A DNA stretch of 64,000 nucleotides. It comes from Pseudomonas marvdashtae. GTDB taxonomy: Bacteria > Pseudomonadota > Gammaproteobacteria > Pseudomonadales > Pseudomonadaceae. The stretch covers positions 1-64,000 of the forward strand of contig NZ_JABWQX020000009.1 in assembly GCF_014268655.2 (NCBI RefSeq), given 5' to 3'. The notes under the pieces are model-generated. The model was not told the origin of the DNA and did no database searches. It was given only the letters and a program-made list of their open reading frames with translations. Positions 54,805 to 64,000 of this stretch are shown one piece after another (position 1 is the stretch's first letter; each line of letters opens with the position of its first letter). The position numbers were made by a program, and so were the translations under genes.

Positions 54805-57800
54805 ATGGCTACCACCACCCTTGGGGTCAAACTCGACGACCCGACCCGCGAACGCCTCAAGGCGGCCGCGTCCTCGATTGATCGCACGCCGCACTGGCTG
54901 ATCAAGCAGGCAATCTTCAATTATCTGGAGAAACTCGAGGGTGGTGCAACCCTGACCGAACTGAACGGTTCGATCCGCGCCGACAGCGACGACGCTGGCG
55001 AGGTCCAGGCCGATCACGCTCACCAGTGCTTCCTGGAATTCGCCGAGAGCATCCTTCCGCAATCGGTCTTGCGCGCATCCATTACCGCCGCTTACCGCCG
55101 CCCGGAACCGGAAGTGGTGCCAATGCTGATCGAGCAGGCACGCCTGCCGGCTGAAATGGCCGAGGCCACCAACAAGCTCGCCGCGTCGATTGCTGAAAAA
55201 CTGCGTAACCAGAAGAGTGCCGGCGGCCGTGCCGGTATTGTTCAGGGCCTGTTGCAGGAATTTTCCCTGTCGTCCCAGGAAGGCGTGGCGCTGATGTGCC
55301 TGGCCGAGGCGCTGCTGCGGATCCCGGACAAAGGCACCCGCGATGCCCTGATCCGCGACAAGATCAGCACCGGCAACTGGCACCCGCACCTGGGCAACAG
55401 CCCATCGCTGTTCGTCAACGCTGCCACTTGGGGCCTGCTGCTGACTGGCAAACTGGTCGCCACCCATAATGAAGCCGGCCTGACTTCGTCCCTGAGCCGC
55501 ATCATCGGCAAGAGCGGCGAGCCGATGATCCGCAAGGGCGTCGACATGGCGATGCGCCTGATGGGCGAGCAGTTCGTCACCGGCGAAACCATCGCTGAAG
55601 CCCTGGCCAACGCCAGCAAGTTCGAATCCAAGGGCTTCCGCTATTCCTACGACATGCTGGGTGAAGCCGCACTCACCGAACATGACGCCCAGAAGTACCT
55701 GGCCTCGTACGAACAAGCCATCCACTCCATCGGCAAAGCGTCCCATGGCCGTGGGATTTACGAAGGCCCAGGTATTTCCATCAAGCTCTCGGCCCTGCAC
55801 CCGCGTTACAGCCGCGCCCAGTACGAACGCGTCATGGAAGAGCTGTACCCGCGCCTGCTGTCGCTGACCTTGCTGGCCAAGCAATATGACATCGGCCTGA
55901 ACATCGACGCCGAAGAGGCCGACCGTCTCGAACTGTCCCTGGACCTGCTCGAGCGCCTGTGCTTCGAACCGCAGCTGACCGGCTGGAACGGCATCGGTTT
56001 TGTGATCCAGGCGTACCAGAAGCGTTGCCCGTACGTGATCGACTACGTCATCGACCTGGCCCGTCGCAGCCGTCACCGCCTGATGATCCGCCTGGTGAAA
56101 GGCGCGTACTGGGACAGCGAGATCAAGCGCGCCCAAGTCGAAGGCCTGGAAGGCTACCCGGTCTATACCCGCAAGGTGTACACCGACGTTTCCTACATCG
56201 CTTGTGCGCGCAAGTTGCTGTCGGTGCCGGAAGTCATCTACCCGCAATTCGCCACGCACAACGCCCATACCCTGTCGGCCATTTACCACATTGCCGGTCA
56301 GAACTATTACCCGGGGCAGTACGAATTCCAGTGCCTGCACGGCATGGGCGAACCGCTGTACGAACAGGTTGTAGGCAAAGTCTCCGAAGGCAAGCTGAAC
56401 CGTCCGTGCCGCGTGTACGCCCCGGTCGGCACCCACGAAACATTGCTGGCTTACCTGGTGCGTCGCCTGCTGGAGAATGGCGCGAACACCTCGTTCGTCA
56501 ACCGCATCGCCGACCAGTCCATTTCCATCCAGGAATTGGTGGCCGACCCGGTAGCAAGCATCGAGCAGATGGCGACGCTGGAAGGTGGTTTCGGCCTGCC
56601 GCACCCGCGCATTCCGTTGCCGCGCGACCTGTATGGCAGCGAGCGCGCCAACTCCAGCGGCATCGACTTGGCCAACGAGCATCGCCTGGCTTCGCTGTCC
56701 TGCGCCCTGCTGGCCACCGCCCATAACGACTGGAAAGCCGCGCCGATGCTCGGTTGCGCCGCCAGCGAAGAAGCCCCCGCGCCGGTCTTGAACCCCGCCG
56801 ATCACCGCGACGTGGTCGGTCATGTGCAGGAAGCCACCGTCGCCGATGTCGACAACGCCATCCAGTGCGCACTCAACGCCGCACCGATCTGGCAGGCCAC
56901 GCCCCCGGCCGAGCGCGCCGCGATCCTTGAACGCGCCGCCGACCTGATGGAAGGCGAGATCCAGCCGCTGATGGGCCTGCTGGCCCGCGAAGCCGGCAAG
57001 ACCTTCGCCAATGCCATCGCCGAAGTGCGCGAAGCCGTGGATTTCCTACGCTACTACGCGGTGCAGGCTCGCAACGATTTCACCAACGACGCCCACCGCC
57101 CACTCGGCCCGGTTGTGTGCATCAGCCCGTGGAACTTCCCGTTGGCGATTTTCAGTGGCCAGGTCGCGGCCGCACTCGCCGCTGGCAACCCGGTACTGGC
57201 CAAGCCCGCCGAGCAAACGCCATTGGTGGCTGCCCAGGCAGTGCGCCTGTTGCTCGAAGCCGGCATTCCGGAAGGCGTCCTGCAACTGCTGCCCGGTCGC
57301 GGCGAAACCGTCGGTGCCCGCCTGGTGGGTGACGATCGCGTCAAAGGCGTGATGTTCACCGGTTCCACCGAGGTCGCGCGCCTGTTGCAACGCAACGTCG
57401 CCGGACGCCTGGACAACCAGGGCCGACCGATTCCGCTGATCGCCGAAACCGGTGGCCAGAACGCAATGATCGTCGACTCCTCGGCGCTGACCGAACAAGT
57501 GGTCATCGACGTGGTGTCCTCGGCCTTCGACAGCGCCGGCCAGCGTTGCTCGGCCCTGCGGGTCCTGTGCTTGCAGGAAGATTCCGCCGACCGCGTCATC
57601 GAAATGCTCAAGGGCGCCATGGCCGAATCTCGCCTCGGCAACCCTGAACGCCTGTCGGTAGACATCGGCCCGGTGATCGACGCCGAGGCCAAGGCCGGCA
57701 TCGAGAAACACATCCAGGCCATGCGTGACAAAGGTCGCACTGTGTACCAGATGGCAATCGCCGACAGTGACGAGTGCAAGCGCGGCACCTTTGTGATGCC

Positions 57801-58758
57801 GACCTTGATCGAGCTGGAAAGCTTCGATGAGCTGCAGCGCGAAATCTTCGGCCCGGTGCTGCACGTGGTGCGCTACAAGCGCAAGGAGCTGGACCAGTTG
57901 ATCAACCAGATCAACGCCTCCGGCTATGGCCTGACCCTTGGCGTGCACACGCGTATCGACGAGACCATCGCCAAGGTCATCGACAACGTCCATGCCGGTA
58001 ACGTCTACGTGAACCGTAACATTGTCGGTGCCGTGGTCGGCGTGCAGCCGTTCGGCGGCGAAGGCCTGTCGGGCACCGGTCCGAAAGCCGGTGGTCCGCT
58101 GTACCTGTACCGCCTGCTGTCGACACGTCCTACCGATGCGATTCAGCAATCGTTCGTGCGTGGCGATGCCCTGGCGGCGCCGGACCTGCGTTTGCGCGAC
58201 GCCATGGGTAAACCGCTGGCGGCGCTGCAAGCCTGGGCCGACAGTCAGAAACTCGCCGAACTGAGCGCCTTGTGCGTGCAGTTCGCGGCCCAGTCGCAGA
58301 GCGGTATTACCCGCCAGCTGACCGGCCCGACCGGCGAACGCAACAGCTACGCCATCCTGCCGCGTGAGCACGTGCTGTGCCTGGCCGACGTCGAAGGCGA
58401 TCTGCTGACGCAACTGGCGGCCGTACTGGCCGTGGGCGGCTCGGCCGTGTGGCCGGAAACCGACACCAGCAAGGCGGTGTTCGCACGCTTGCCGAAGGAC
58501 ATTCAGGCACGCATCCAGCGGGTAGCCGACTGGACCAAGGACGATGTGCTGTTCGACGCGGTCCTGCATCACGGCGACTCGGACCAACTGCGTGGGGTGT
58601 GCCAGCAAGTGGCCAAGCGCGCCGGCGCCATTGTCGGGGTACATGGCTTGTCCCAGGGCGAAACCAATATCGCCTTGGAACGCCTGGTCATCGAACGCGC
58701 CCTGAGCGTCAACACCGCGGCGGCGGGCGGTAACGCCAGCCTGATGACGATAGGTTAA
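54805..58758 (+). CDS. putA: Trifunctional transcriptional regulator/proline dehydrogenase/P5C dehydrogenase PutA
   Basis: The 1317-residue protein oxidises proline to glutamate and represses its own genes. Residues 1-45 form the ribbon-helix-helix domain (TLGVKLDDPTRERLKAAASSIDRTPHWLIKQAI). The FAD-dependent proline dehydrogenase barrel follows (KGAYWDSEIKRAQVEG; YATHN-like YPQFATHNAHT; EFQCLHGMGEPLYEQV). The aldehyde dehydrogenase has ISPWNFPLAIFSGQ, GSTEVARLL, AETGGQNAMIVDSSAL and GQRCSALRVL with catalytic Cys915. A C-terminal domain completes the long-type PutA. GAGGAT lies before the ATG. Confidence 0.97.
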   Translation: MATTTLGVKLDDPTRERLKAAASSIDRTPHWLIKQAIFNYLEKLEGGATLTELNGSIRADSDDAGEVQADHAHQCFLEFAESILPQSVLRASITAAYRRPEPEVVPMLIEQARLPAEMAEATNKLAASIAEKLRNQKSAGGRAGIVQGLLQEFSLSSQEGVALMCLAEALLRIPDKGTRDALIRDKISTGNWHPHLGNSPSLFVNAATWGLLLTGKLVATHNEAGLTSSLSRIIGKSGEPMIRKGVDMAMRLMGEQFVTGETIAEALANASKFESKGFRYSYDMLGEAALTEHDAQKYLASYEQAIHSIGKASHGRGIYEGPGISIKLSALHPRYSRAQYERVMEELYPRLLSLTLLAKQYDIGLNIDAEEADRLELSLDLLERLCFEPQLTGWNGIGFVIQAYQKRCPYVIDYVIDLARRSRHRLMIRLVKGAYWDSEIKRAQVEGLEGYPVYTRKVYTDVSYIACARKLLSVPEVIYPQFATHNAHTLSAIYHIAGQNYYPGQYEFQCLHGMGEPLYEQVVGKVSEGKLNRPCRVYAPVGTHETLLAYLVRRLLENGANTSFVNRIADQSISIQELVADPVASIEQMATLEGGFGLPHPRIPLPRDLYGSERANSSGIDLANEHRLASLSCALLATAHNDWKAAPMLGCAASEEAPAPVLNPADHRDVVGHVQEATVADVDNAIQCALNAAPIWQATPPAERAAILERAADLMEGEIQPLMGLLAREAGKTFANAIAEVREAVDFLRYYAVQARNDFTNDAHRPLGPVVCISPWNFPLAIFSGQVAAALAAGNPVLAKPAEQTPLVAAQAVRLLLEAGIPEGVLQLLPGRGETVGARLVGDDRVKGVMFTGSTEVARLLQRNVAGRLDNQGRPIPLIAETGGQNAMIVDSSALTEQVVIDVVSSAFDSAGQRCSALRVLCLQEDSADRVIEMLKGAMAESRLGNPERLSVDIGPVIDAEAKAGIEKHIQAMRDKGRTVYQMAIADSDECKRGTFVMPTLIELESFDELQREIFGPVLHVVRYKRKELDQLINQINASGYGLTLGVHTRIDETIAKVIDNVHAGNVYVNRNIVGAVVGVQPFGGEGLSGTGPKAGGPLYLYRLLSTRPTDAIQQSFVRGDALAAPDLRLRDAMGKPLAALQAWADSQKLAELSALCVQFAAQSQSGITRQLTGPTGERNSYAILPREHVLCLADVEGDLLTQLAAVLAVGGSAVWPETDTSKAVFARLPKDIQARIQRVADWTKDDVLFDAVLHHGDSDQLRGVCQQVAKRAGAIVGVHGLSQGETNIALERLVIERALSVNTAAAGGNASLMTIG

Positions 58759-58759
58759 G

Positions 58760-58836
58760 GGCAGCTGTAAGTTTCGAGCTGCAAGCTGCAAGTAGGCAAA
58801 TTCGCTTACTTTCAGCTTGCGGCTTGTACTGCTTTA
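58760..58836. repeat. Dispersed AGCTTGCAGCTT-type intergenic repeat
   Basis: CAGCTGTAAGTTTCGAGCTGCAAGCTGCAAGTAG and CTTACTTTCAGCTTGCGGCTTGTACTG form an imperfect inverted repeat directly after putA. It belongs to the same family as the element at 12422-12509. Confidence 0.65.
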
Positions 58837-58913
58837 TCAACCCCATCAATCATCCTGTTCAGCCTTTATCAGCCCACCTAGACTCGGCCCACTTCCAAAA
58901 AAGGTAGGCCGCC

Positions 58914-60716
58914 ATGTCCGAGACGTTGCTCAGTTCCCGCAATCTGGCTTTCGAGCTGTATGAAGTCCTTGATGCCGAAGCCCTGACCCAGCGCGAACGG
59001 TTTGCCGAGCACAACCGCGAAACTTTCGACGCCGCCATCGGCACGGCCCGCAGCATCGCCGAGAAATTTTTCGCGCCTCACAACCGTAAGAATGATGAAA
59101 ACGAACCGCGCTACGAGAATGGCGAGGCGATCCTGATTCCCGAGGTGAAACTGGCGGTGGATGCCTTTTTGGAGGCCGGTTTCCTCAACGCCGCGCGCAG
59201 CTTCGACGCCGGCGGAATGCAACTGCCGACATTGCTGTCCCAGGCCTGCTTCGCGCATTTTCAATCGGCCAATGCCGCTTCGACCTCTTATCCGTTCCTG
59301 ACCATGGGCGCGGCGAACCTGATCGAGAGCTTCGGCAGCGAAGAGCAAAAACGCCGTTTCCTGCAACCGATGATCGACGGCCGATTCTTCGGCACCATGG
59401 CCCTGACCGAGCCCCACGCGGGCTCATCACTGGCGGATATTCGTACGCGCGCGGAGCCGGCTTGCGACGGTACCTATCGACTCAAGGGCAACAAGATCTT
59501 TATTTCCGGCGGCGATCATCCGTTGTCGGAAAACATCGTGCACATGGTGCTGGCGAAACTGCCGGATGCACCGCCAGGTGTGAAAGGCATTTCGCTGTTT
59601 ATCGTGCCCAAGTTTTTGGTCAACGACGACGGCAGCCTCGGCCCGCGTAACGACGTGCTGTTGGCCGGACTATTCCACAAGATGGGTTGGCGCGGCACCA
59701 CGTCTACCGCGCTCAACTTCGGCGACAACGGCGAATGTGTCGGTTATCTCGTAGGAAAACCGCACCACGGTCTGAGCTATATGTTCCAGATGATGAACGA
59801 GGCGCGAATCGGCGTGGGTATGGGCGCAGTGATGCTGGGCTATGCCGGCTACCTGTACTCCCTCGAATACGCCCGCGAACGTCCGCAGGGCCGGGTACCC
59901 GACAGCAAGGACCCGACCGCCGCGCCCGTGGCGATCATCCAGCACGCCGACGTGCGCCGCATGTTGCTGACTCAAAAAGCCTACGTGGAAGGCTCATTTG
60001 ACCTGGGCCTGTACGCGGCGCGGCTGTTCGACGACACCACCACCCTTGAAAGCGAGGCCGAGCGCCGCAGGGCCCATGAGCTGTTGGACCTGCTGACGCC
60101 GATCGTCAAATCCTGGCCATCGGAGTTCTGCCTGAAGGCCAACGAGCTGGCGATCCAGATCCTCGGCGGCCACGGCTACACCCGCGAATATCCGGTGGAG
60201 CAGTATTACCGCGACAACCGCTTGAACCCGATTCATGAGGGCACCCACGGTATCCAGTCGCTGGACTTGCTGGGGCGCAAACTGGCGCAAAACGGCGGTG
60301 CCGGGCTCAAACAACTGATTCGCCTGGTGGCCGACACCACCGAACGTGCCCAGCCATATGAATCGCTGACGTCCTTGCGTCAGCCGCTGGAGGCCCTGGT
60401 TACGCGCCTGCAAACGGTCACCCTCGGCCTGCTGACAGACCTGGCCCAAGGCAAGGTCAACAGCAGCCTGGCCAACTCAGCGCTGTACTTGAAGGTCTTC
60501 GGGCACATGGTGATCGGCTGGCGCTGGCTGGAACAGGCGATCCGTGCCGAGGAAGGACTTGCCAGGGGCAATGCAGCGGACAGCGACTTCTATCACGGCA
60601 AGCTGCAGGCCGCGCGTTACTTCCTGACTTGGGAAGTGCCCGGCTGCCACCACGAACTGGCAATTCTAGAGACGCGAGACGATACCTGCCTGGCGATGCG
60701 GGACGAGTGGTTCTGA
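58914..60716 (+). CDS. Acyl-CoA dehydrogenase
   Basis: The 600-residue FAD enzyme is of the long (about 600 residues) acyl-CoA dehydrogenase subgroup with an extra C-terminal domain. FGTMALTEPHAGSSLADIRT and YRLKGNKIFISGGDH are in the middle beta domain. The C-terminal helices have ILGGHGYTREYPVEQYYRDNRLNPIHEGTHGIQ; the Glu in HEGTHG is the likely catalytic base region. The ATG gives MSETLLSSRNLAFELYEVL. It corresponds to PA5020 by synteny. The chain-length preference is unknown. Confidence 0.93.
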   Translation: MSETLLSSRNLAFELYEVLDAEALTQRERFAEHNRETFDAAIGTARSIAEKFFAPHNRKNDENEPRYENGEAILIPEVKLAVDAFLEAGFLNAARSFDAGGMQLPTLLSQACFAHFQSANAASTSYPFLTMGAANLIESFGSEEQKRRFLQPMIDGRFFGTMALTEPHAGSSLADIRTRAEPACDGTYRLKGNKIFISGGDHPLSENIVHMVLAKLPDAPPGVKGISLFIVPKFLVNDDGSLGPRNDVLLAGLFHKMGWRGTTSTALNFGDNGECVGYLVGKPHHGLSYMFQMMNEARIGVGMGAVMLGYAGYLYSLEYARERPQGRVPDSKDPTAAPVAIIQHADVRRMLLTQKAYVEGSFDLGLYAARLFDDTTTLESEAERRRAHELLDLLTPIVKSWPSEFCLKANELAIQILGGHGYTREYPVEQYYRDNRLNPIHEGTHGIQSLDLLGRKLAQNGGAGLKQLIRLVADTTERAQPYESLTSLRQPLEALVTRLQTVTLGLLTDLAQGKVNSSLANSALYLKVFGHMVIGWRWLEQAIRAEEGLARGNAADSDFYHGKLQAARYFLTWEVPGCHHELAILETRDDTCLAMRDEWF

Positions 60717-60745
60717 GCCAAGACATTCAACGCGGCTGAAATCCA

Positions 60746-60765
60746 ATCGCGAGAAAGCTCGCGAT
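60746..60765. terminator. Hairpin between convergent acyl-CoA dehydrogenase and zapA genes
   Basis: ATCGCGAG, AAAG and CTCGCGAT form a perfect 8-bp stem in the 54-base gap between convergent genes. The T-run is poor on both strands. It is a candidate shared terminator. Notably, no 6S RNA gene fits in this gap. Confidence 0.45.
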
Positions 60766-60770
60766 GGGCT

Positions 60771-61073
60771 TCAGGCCTGCTGAATAGTCTTGGCAATTAC
60801 CTCGACCGTGGCGTTGACCTGTTCCTGGCATCGGTCGAGTTCCGCCCGGTGCTGCTTTTGCATTTCGATCTGCTGCGAGCACAGGTTCATGGCCGCCAGC
60901 ACCAGCAGGCGGTCACCGATCAGCGTCGGATATTTGCGCTTGGTATCAGCCAGGGCGGACTTGAGCATCGAAGCGGCGTCCAGCAAGGCCTGCTCCTGCC
61001 CGGCCGGTGCCTTGATCGAATAATCCTCCCCGAGAATCGAGACGACTGTTACCCCGTCGACCCCGTGTTTCAT
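60771..61073 (-). CDS. zapA: ZapA-like cell division protein
   Basis: The 100-residue protein has a ZapA N-terminal fold (VTVVSILGEDYSIKAPAGQEQALLDAASMLKSAL...YPTLIGDRLLVLAAMNLCSQQI) and a C-terminal coiled coil. ZapA cross-links FtsZ filaments. The start overlaps the upstream coiled-coil gene as ATGA. The usual 6S RNA and 5-formyl-THF cyclo-ligase genes are absent downstream, so this may be a second, divergent ZapA or a moved gene. The family call is good; the precise role is inferred. Confidence 0.82.
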   Translation of the reverse strand: MKHGVDGVTVVSILGEDYSIKAPAGQEQALLDAASMLKSALADTKRKYPTLIGDRLLVLAAMNLCSQQIEMQKQHRAELDRCQEQVNATVEVIAKTIQQA

Positions 61074-61300
61074 GCGCTGGCCGTTGCGTTGCTGGCGCGC
61101 TCGACCAGGGCCTTGATACGCGCGGTGGTAGCGCCATGCAATTCTTCCTGCTCCATGAGGTTCAGCTGCAGGCTTTCGTTTTCATCCTTGGCCTTGGCCA
61201 GTTCAGCGCTCAGTGTTTCGTTCAGGCTGGTGAGGTCGCGGTTCTGTTGCACCAGGTCGTTGACCAATTGCTCCAGCTGACTGAGGGATGCTTCCAACAT
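61070..61300 (-). CDS. Small coiled-coil protein (ZapB/TIGR02449-like)
   Basis: This 76-residue product is almost entirely coiled coil: MLEASLSQLEQLVNDLVQQN, then RDLTSLNETLSAELAKAKDENESLQLNLMEQEEL. Such short coiled-coil proteins are encoded directly upstream of zapA in many gammaproteobacteria and resemble ZapB in size and heptads. The stop overlaps the zapA start by four bases, so the two proteins are made together. The function is inferred from this pairing. Confidence 0.8.
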   Translation of the reverse strand: MLEASLSQLEQLVNDLVQQNRDLTSLNETLSAELAKAKDENESLQLNLMEQEELHGATTARIKALVERASNATASA

Positions 61301-61558
61301 ATTGATTTCCAGGCTTTTTCAAGGGGCGCGTACGATAAAGAAAAGTCACCGTCGGCGCCACGACTCAGAGGGCGGCAGTGCTCCGCTCGCGAGCTGTAAA
61401 GACTGTGAACACAGCATCTGGTTCCGACCCTTCGTCGCACCACCGGCCACGGAGTGCGACAAAAGCACGCAGTGCCCTCAAGACTTGACAGGCCAGACCG
61501 ATAAGTCAGTGAAACCAGTCACAGCCCCGCACGGACGCGCTTCTTCACGGTAACTTCC

Positions 61559-63184
61559 ATGTCCCTACGTAATATGAACATCGCGCCGCGGGCGTTCCTG
61601 GGGTTTGCCATGATCGGCGCCCTGATGCTGGCCCTGGGCGTCTTTGCCTTGAGCCAGATGAGCAAGATCCGCGAGTCGGGCGAAACCATCGCCCAGAACA
61701 GCGTACCCAGCATCAAGGCCCTGGACGAGTTCACCCAGCTCGCCCTGCGCCTGCGTGTGTTGTCCTATCGCCTGCTGACCAACCGCGAATCGGACGTCCA
61801 GCAAAAAACCTACGAGCTGTTCGAGCAGCGCAACCAGCAGATCCGCGAAGCGCAGACCGAATATGAAAAACTCATCAGCGCCCCTGACGAACGAGCCGCC
61901 TACGACCAGTACGTACAGCTGCTGAACCAGTACCGCCAGCTTGAAGAGCGGATGAAAACCCTTTCGCGCAATAATCAGCTCGACCAGCTGCAAGCGCTGC
62001 TCAACACCGAGTTGCTGAGCAACTCCGACGCCGTCAACGCGGCGATCACCCGTCTTACCGAGATCAACAACCGGCAAGCCGAGACGCTCAACCAGGACGC
62101 GGCACACCAGTACTCAACAGCGTTCACCTGGGTCGTCACGCTGCTGGCCATCGCCACCGGCCTGACCCTGCTGTTCGCCTGGCTGCTGACCAACAGCATC
62201 ACCAAGCCGATCGCCAACGCCCTGGATGCCGCCGAGGAAATCGCCAAGGGCAACCTGACCCGGCCGATCACCGTTGACGGCAGCGACGAAGCCGGCCGTC
62301 TGCTGCGCGCCATGGCGACCATGCAGGACAAATTGCGCGACACCCTGCAGCGGATCTCCGGCTCGGCCACGCAACTGGCCTCCGCCGCCGAAGAGCTCAA
62401 CAGCGTCACCGACGAAAGCGCCCGAGGCCTGACCCAGCAGAACAACGAAATCGAGCAGGCTGCCACCGCAGTCAACGAGATGACCAGCGCCGTGGAAGAA
62501 GTCGCGCGCAACGCGGTCAGCACCTCCGAAGCCTCGAAACATGCCACCACGTCGGCGGGCGATGGCCGGGACTTGGTACAAGAAACGGTCGGCGCCATCG
62601 AACGCATGAGCGCCGATGTACAGAGCACCGCTACGTTGATTGGTAACCTGGCTAACGAGTCCCGCGATATCGGCAAGGTGCTCGATGTCATCCGCGGCCT
62701 GGCCGACCAAACCAATTTGCTGGCCCTTAACGCCGCCATCGAAGCGGCCCGTGCGGGTGAAGCAGGTCGTGGTTTTGCGGTGGTCGCCGACGAAGTCCGC
62801 GCCCTCGCCCATCGCACCCAGCAGTCGACCAGCGAGATCGAACGCATGATCGGCAGCATCCAGAGCGGCACCGAACACGCCGTGGACTCGATGCGCAACA
62901 GCACCGAGCGCGCCGAGTCGACGCTGAACATCGCCCGCGGGGCAGGCATGTCCCTGGACACGATCAACACGGCCATCGTCGAAATCAACGAACGCAACCT
63001 GGTGATCGCCAGCGCCGCCGAAGAACAGGCCCAAGTGGCCCGTGAAGTGGACCGCAACCTGGTGAACATCCGCGACCTGTCGGTGCAATCGGCCACCGGC
63101 GCCAACCAGACCAGTGCCGCGAGTGCAGAGCTGTCGCGTTTGGCGGTGGACTTGAACAGCATGGTTGGGCGGTTCAGCCTTTAA
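61559..63184 (+). CDS. Methyl-accepting chemotaxis protein with four-helix-bundle sensor
   Basis: The 541-residue transducer has an N-terminal membrane helix (about 10-32) and a periplasmic 4HB_MCP-type helical domain (about 35-185). A second membrane helix ([19 protein letters not shown]) leads into a HAMP domain ([22 protein letters not shown]). The cytoplasmic signalling tip carries the invariant [19 protein letters not shown] and [14 protein letters not shown]. No C-terminal NWETF-type pentapeptide is present. The ligand is unknown. It is divergent from the ZapB/ZapA-like pair. Confidence 0.93.
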   Translation: MSLRNMNIAPRAFLGFAMIGALMLALGVFALSQMSKIRESGETIAQNSVPSIKALDEFTQLALRLRVLSYRLLTNRESDVQQKTYELFEQRNQQIREAQTEYEKLISAPDERAAYDQYVQLLNQYRQLEERMKTLSRNNQLDQLQALLNTELLSNSDAVNAAITRLTEINNRQAETLNQDAAHQYSTAFTWVVTLLAIATGLTLLFAWLLTNSITKPIANALDAAEEIAKGNLTRPITVDGSDEAGRLLRAMATMQDKLRDTLQRISGSATQLASAAEELNSVTDESARGLTQQNNEIEQAATAVNEMTSAVEEVARNAVSTSEASKHATTSAGDGRDLVQETVGAIERMSADVQSTATLIGNLANESRDIGKVLDVIRGLADQTNLLALNAAIEAARAGEAGRGFAVVADEVRALAHRTQQSTSEIERMIGSIQSGTEHAVDSMRNSTERAESTLNIARGAGMSLDTINTAIVEINERNLVIASAAEEQAQVAREVDRNLVNIRDLSVQSATGANQTSAASAELSRLAVDLNSMVGRFSL

Positions 63185-63230
63185 CCGCAAACCTATTGAT
63201 CGCTCACAGCCCGTGAGCGACCAATGCTGT

Positions 63231-63331
63231 TGTGGCGAGGGAGCTTGCTCCCGCTGGGTTGCGAAGCGGCCCCAAAACCTTAAAAGCGACGACTGCTTCG
63301 CAGCCGAGCGGGAGCAAGCTCCCTCGCCACA
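63231..63331. repeat. REPIN element
   Basis: TTGTGGCGAGGGAGCTTGCTC at the left and GAGCAAGCTCCCTCGCCAC at the right are inverted REP ends. They are nearly identical to those of the element at 15538-15629, with a different inner segment. It lies between the chemotaxis gene and the antiporter promoter. A short CGCTCAC/GTGAGCG hairpin at 63201-63219 precedes it. Confidence 0.85.
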
Positions 63332-63366
63332 AGGGCTGCGCCCAGAATCCCGATCCCCAACCTTTT

Positions 63367-63397
63367 TTGACAGCATCACATTTCAACAGGTTAGAAT
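63367..63397 (+). promoter_or_regulatory. Candidate sigma-70 promoter for the antiporter gene
   Basis: TTGACA at 63367-63372 and TAGAAT at 63392-63397 are close to consensus but separated by 19 bases, two more than optimal. The site follows the REPIN and lies about 64 bases before the antiporter start. Confidence 0.45.
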
Positions 63398-63460
63398 CGC
63401 TGGCACGCAGACTGCATGGTCAGTTTGTGCCTGTCCCTCAAGATTTCCGGAGTACTGCCT

Positions 63461-64000
63461 TTGACCGCGACGACCATCAACAGCCTGTTCTTGATCGGCG
63501 CGTTGCTGGTGAGTGCGAGCATTCTGGTCAGTTCCCTGTCGTCCCGCCTGGGCATCCCCATTCTGGTGATCATCCTGGCCGTGGGCATGGTGGCCGGTGT
63601 CGACGGCGCCGGTATCCTGTTCGACAACTACGCCACGGCTTATCTGGTCGGCAACCTCGCATTGGCCGTCATCCTCCTCGACGGTGGCTTGCGCACGCGG
63701 GTTTCAAGCTTCCGGGTGGCCTTGTGGCCGGCGCTGTCGCTGGCCACGGTGGGCGTGCTGATCACCACGGGCCTGACCGGCATGGCGGCGGCGTGGCTGT
63801 TCGACCTGAATCTGATCCAGGGTCTGCTGATTGGCGCAATCGTCGGTTCCACCGACGCCGCGGCGGTGTTCTCGCTGTTGGGCGGCAAGGGCCTGAACGA
63901 ACGGGTCAGCGCCACCCTGGAAATCGAGTCCGGCAGCAACGACCCGATGGCGGTGTTCCTCACTGTCACCTTGATCGGCATGCTCGCCAGCGGTGAAACC
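63461..64000 (+). CDS. nhaP2: Potassium/proton antiporter NhaP2 (CvrA) family, N-terminal part only
   Basis: The first 180 codons are present and the frame is open at the window end. I assign a TTG start at 63461 with CCGGAG eight bases upstream, giving (M)[21 protein letters not shown]. Several membrane helices follow, with the CPA1 signatures [29 protein letters not shown] and [16 protein letters not shown]. NhaP2/CvrA exchanges K+ for H+ across the inner membrane. It corresponds to PA5021 by synteny. Confidence 0.88.
   Translation, partial: MTATTINSLFLIGALLVSASILVSSLSSRLGIPILVIILAVGMVAGVDGAGILFDNYATAYLVGNLALAVILLDGGLRTRVSSFRVALWPALSLATVGVLITTGLTGMAAAWLFDLNLIQGLLIGAIVGSTDAAAVFSLLGGKGLNERVSATLEIESGSNDPMAVFLTVTLIGMLASGET

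Noticed and set aside
60717..60770. 6S RNA expected downstream of zapA
   Set aside because: The gap is only 54 bases and holds just an 8-bp hairpin, far too short for 6S RNA.
63232..63996. 254-codon frame at the right end
   Set aside because: It runs out of the REPIN and through the antiporter gene in the wrong frame; the real product starts at 63461.

Overview
This window looks like chromosomal core DNA of a fluorescent Pseudomonas (P. fluorescens group). The protein sequences read as Pseudomonas throughout. As I remember it, the gene order follows the P. aeruginosa PAO1 block from about PA4969 (cpdA) to PA5021 (cation/proton antiporter). The intergenic repeats (GTGGCGAGGGAGCTTGCTCCC palindromes and their paired forms) are the REP/REPIN type common in P. 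fluorescens relatives. I saw no tRNA, rRNA, CRISPR array, insertion sequence or prophage.

Layout. (1) 1-1560: a lipase-like gene resembling type VI secretion phospholipase effectors, between two copies of a dispersed repeat. (2) 1584-9635: housekeeping genes: cpdA, a DUF1249 gene, nudF, a DUF3298 lipoprotein, thiC with a TPP riboswitch and the linked transporter gene cytX, and tolC. (3) 9798-15514: waaA, a LysR regulator divergent from an SMR efflux gene with a 23-bp palindrome between them, then an FAD oxidoreductase / aldo-keto reductase / unknown-protein operon. (4) 15670-36408: a large LPS-core region, almost all on the minus strand: hldE, msbA, waaL, a small kinase-like gene (plus strand), three glycosyltransferases, dnpA, mig-14, a wapH-like glycosyltransferase, a carbamoyltransferase, a two-domain kinase, two more kinase-like proteins, waaP, waaG, waaC and waaF. 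Start and stop codons often overlap, which suggests translational coupling. (5) 36573-44282: glnE, then aceE-aceF behind two identical palindromic operators 52 bp apart. (6) 44468-50383: a PhoD-like phosphatase, dipA (c-di-GMP phosphodiesterase), msrA and rlmJ. (7) 50486-52504: an isolated vgrG. (8) 52859-58758: divergent putP/putA with five GTTGCA sites between them. (9) 58914-64000: an acyl-CoA dehydrogenase, a ZapA/ZapB-like pair, a methyl-accepting chemotaxis protein, and the start of a NhaP2-type antiporter cut by the window end.

How the genes work together. HldE makes the ADP-heptose precursor. WaaA, WaaC and WaaF build Kdo2-Hep2, and WaaG and the other glycosyltransferases extend the core. 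WaaP and the related kinases phosphorylate heptoses, the carbamoyltransferase decorates heptose, MsbA flips lipid A-core and WaaL adds O-antigen. Mig-14 and DnpA in the same run suggest a shared theme of surface charge and antimicrobial-peptide tolerance.

Most unusual points. Two of the kinase-fold proteins lack the catalytic Asp. One kinase gene encodes two kinase domains. One glycosyltransferase is apparently tail-anchored. aceE and putA have well-formed operator arrays. ilvE is missing between waaF and glnE. The zapA-like gene lacks its usual 6S RNA neighbour. The vgrG stands alone and has a C-terminal cysteine cluster. I did not find a clearly new multi-gene defence or secretion system.
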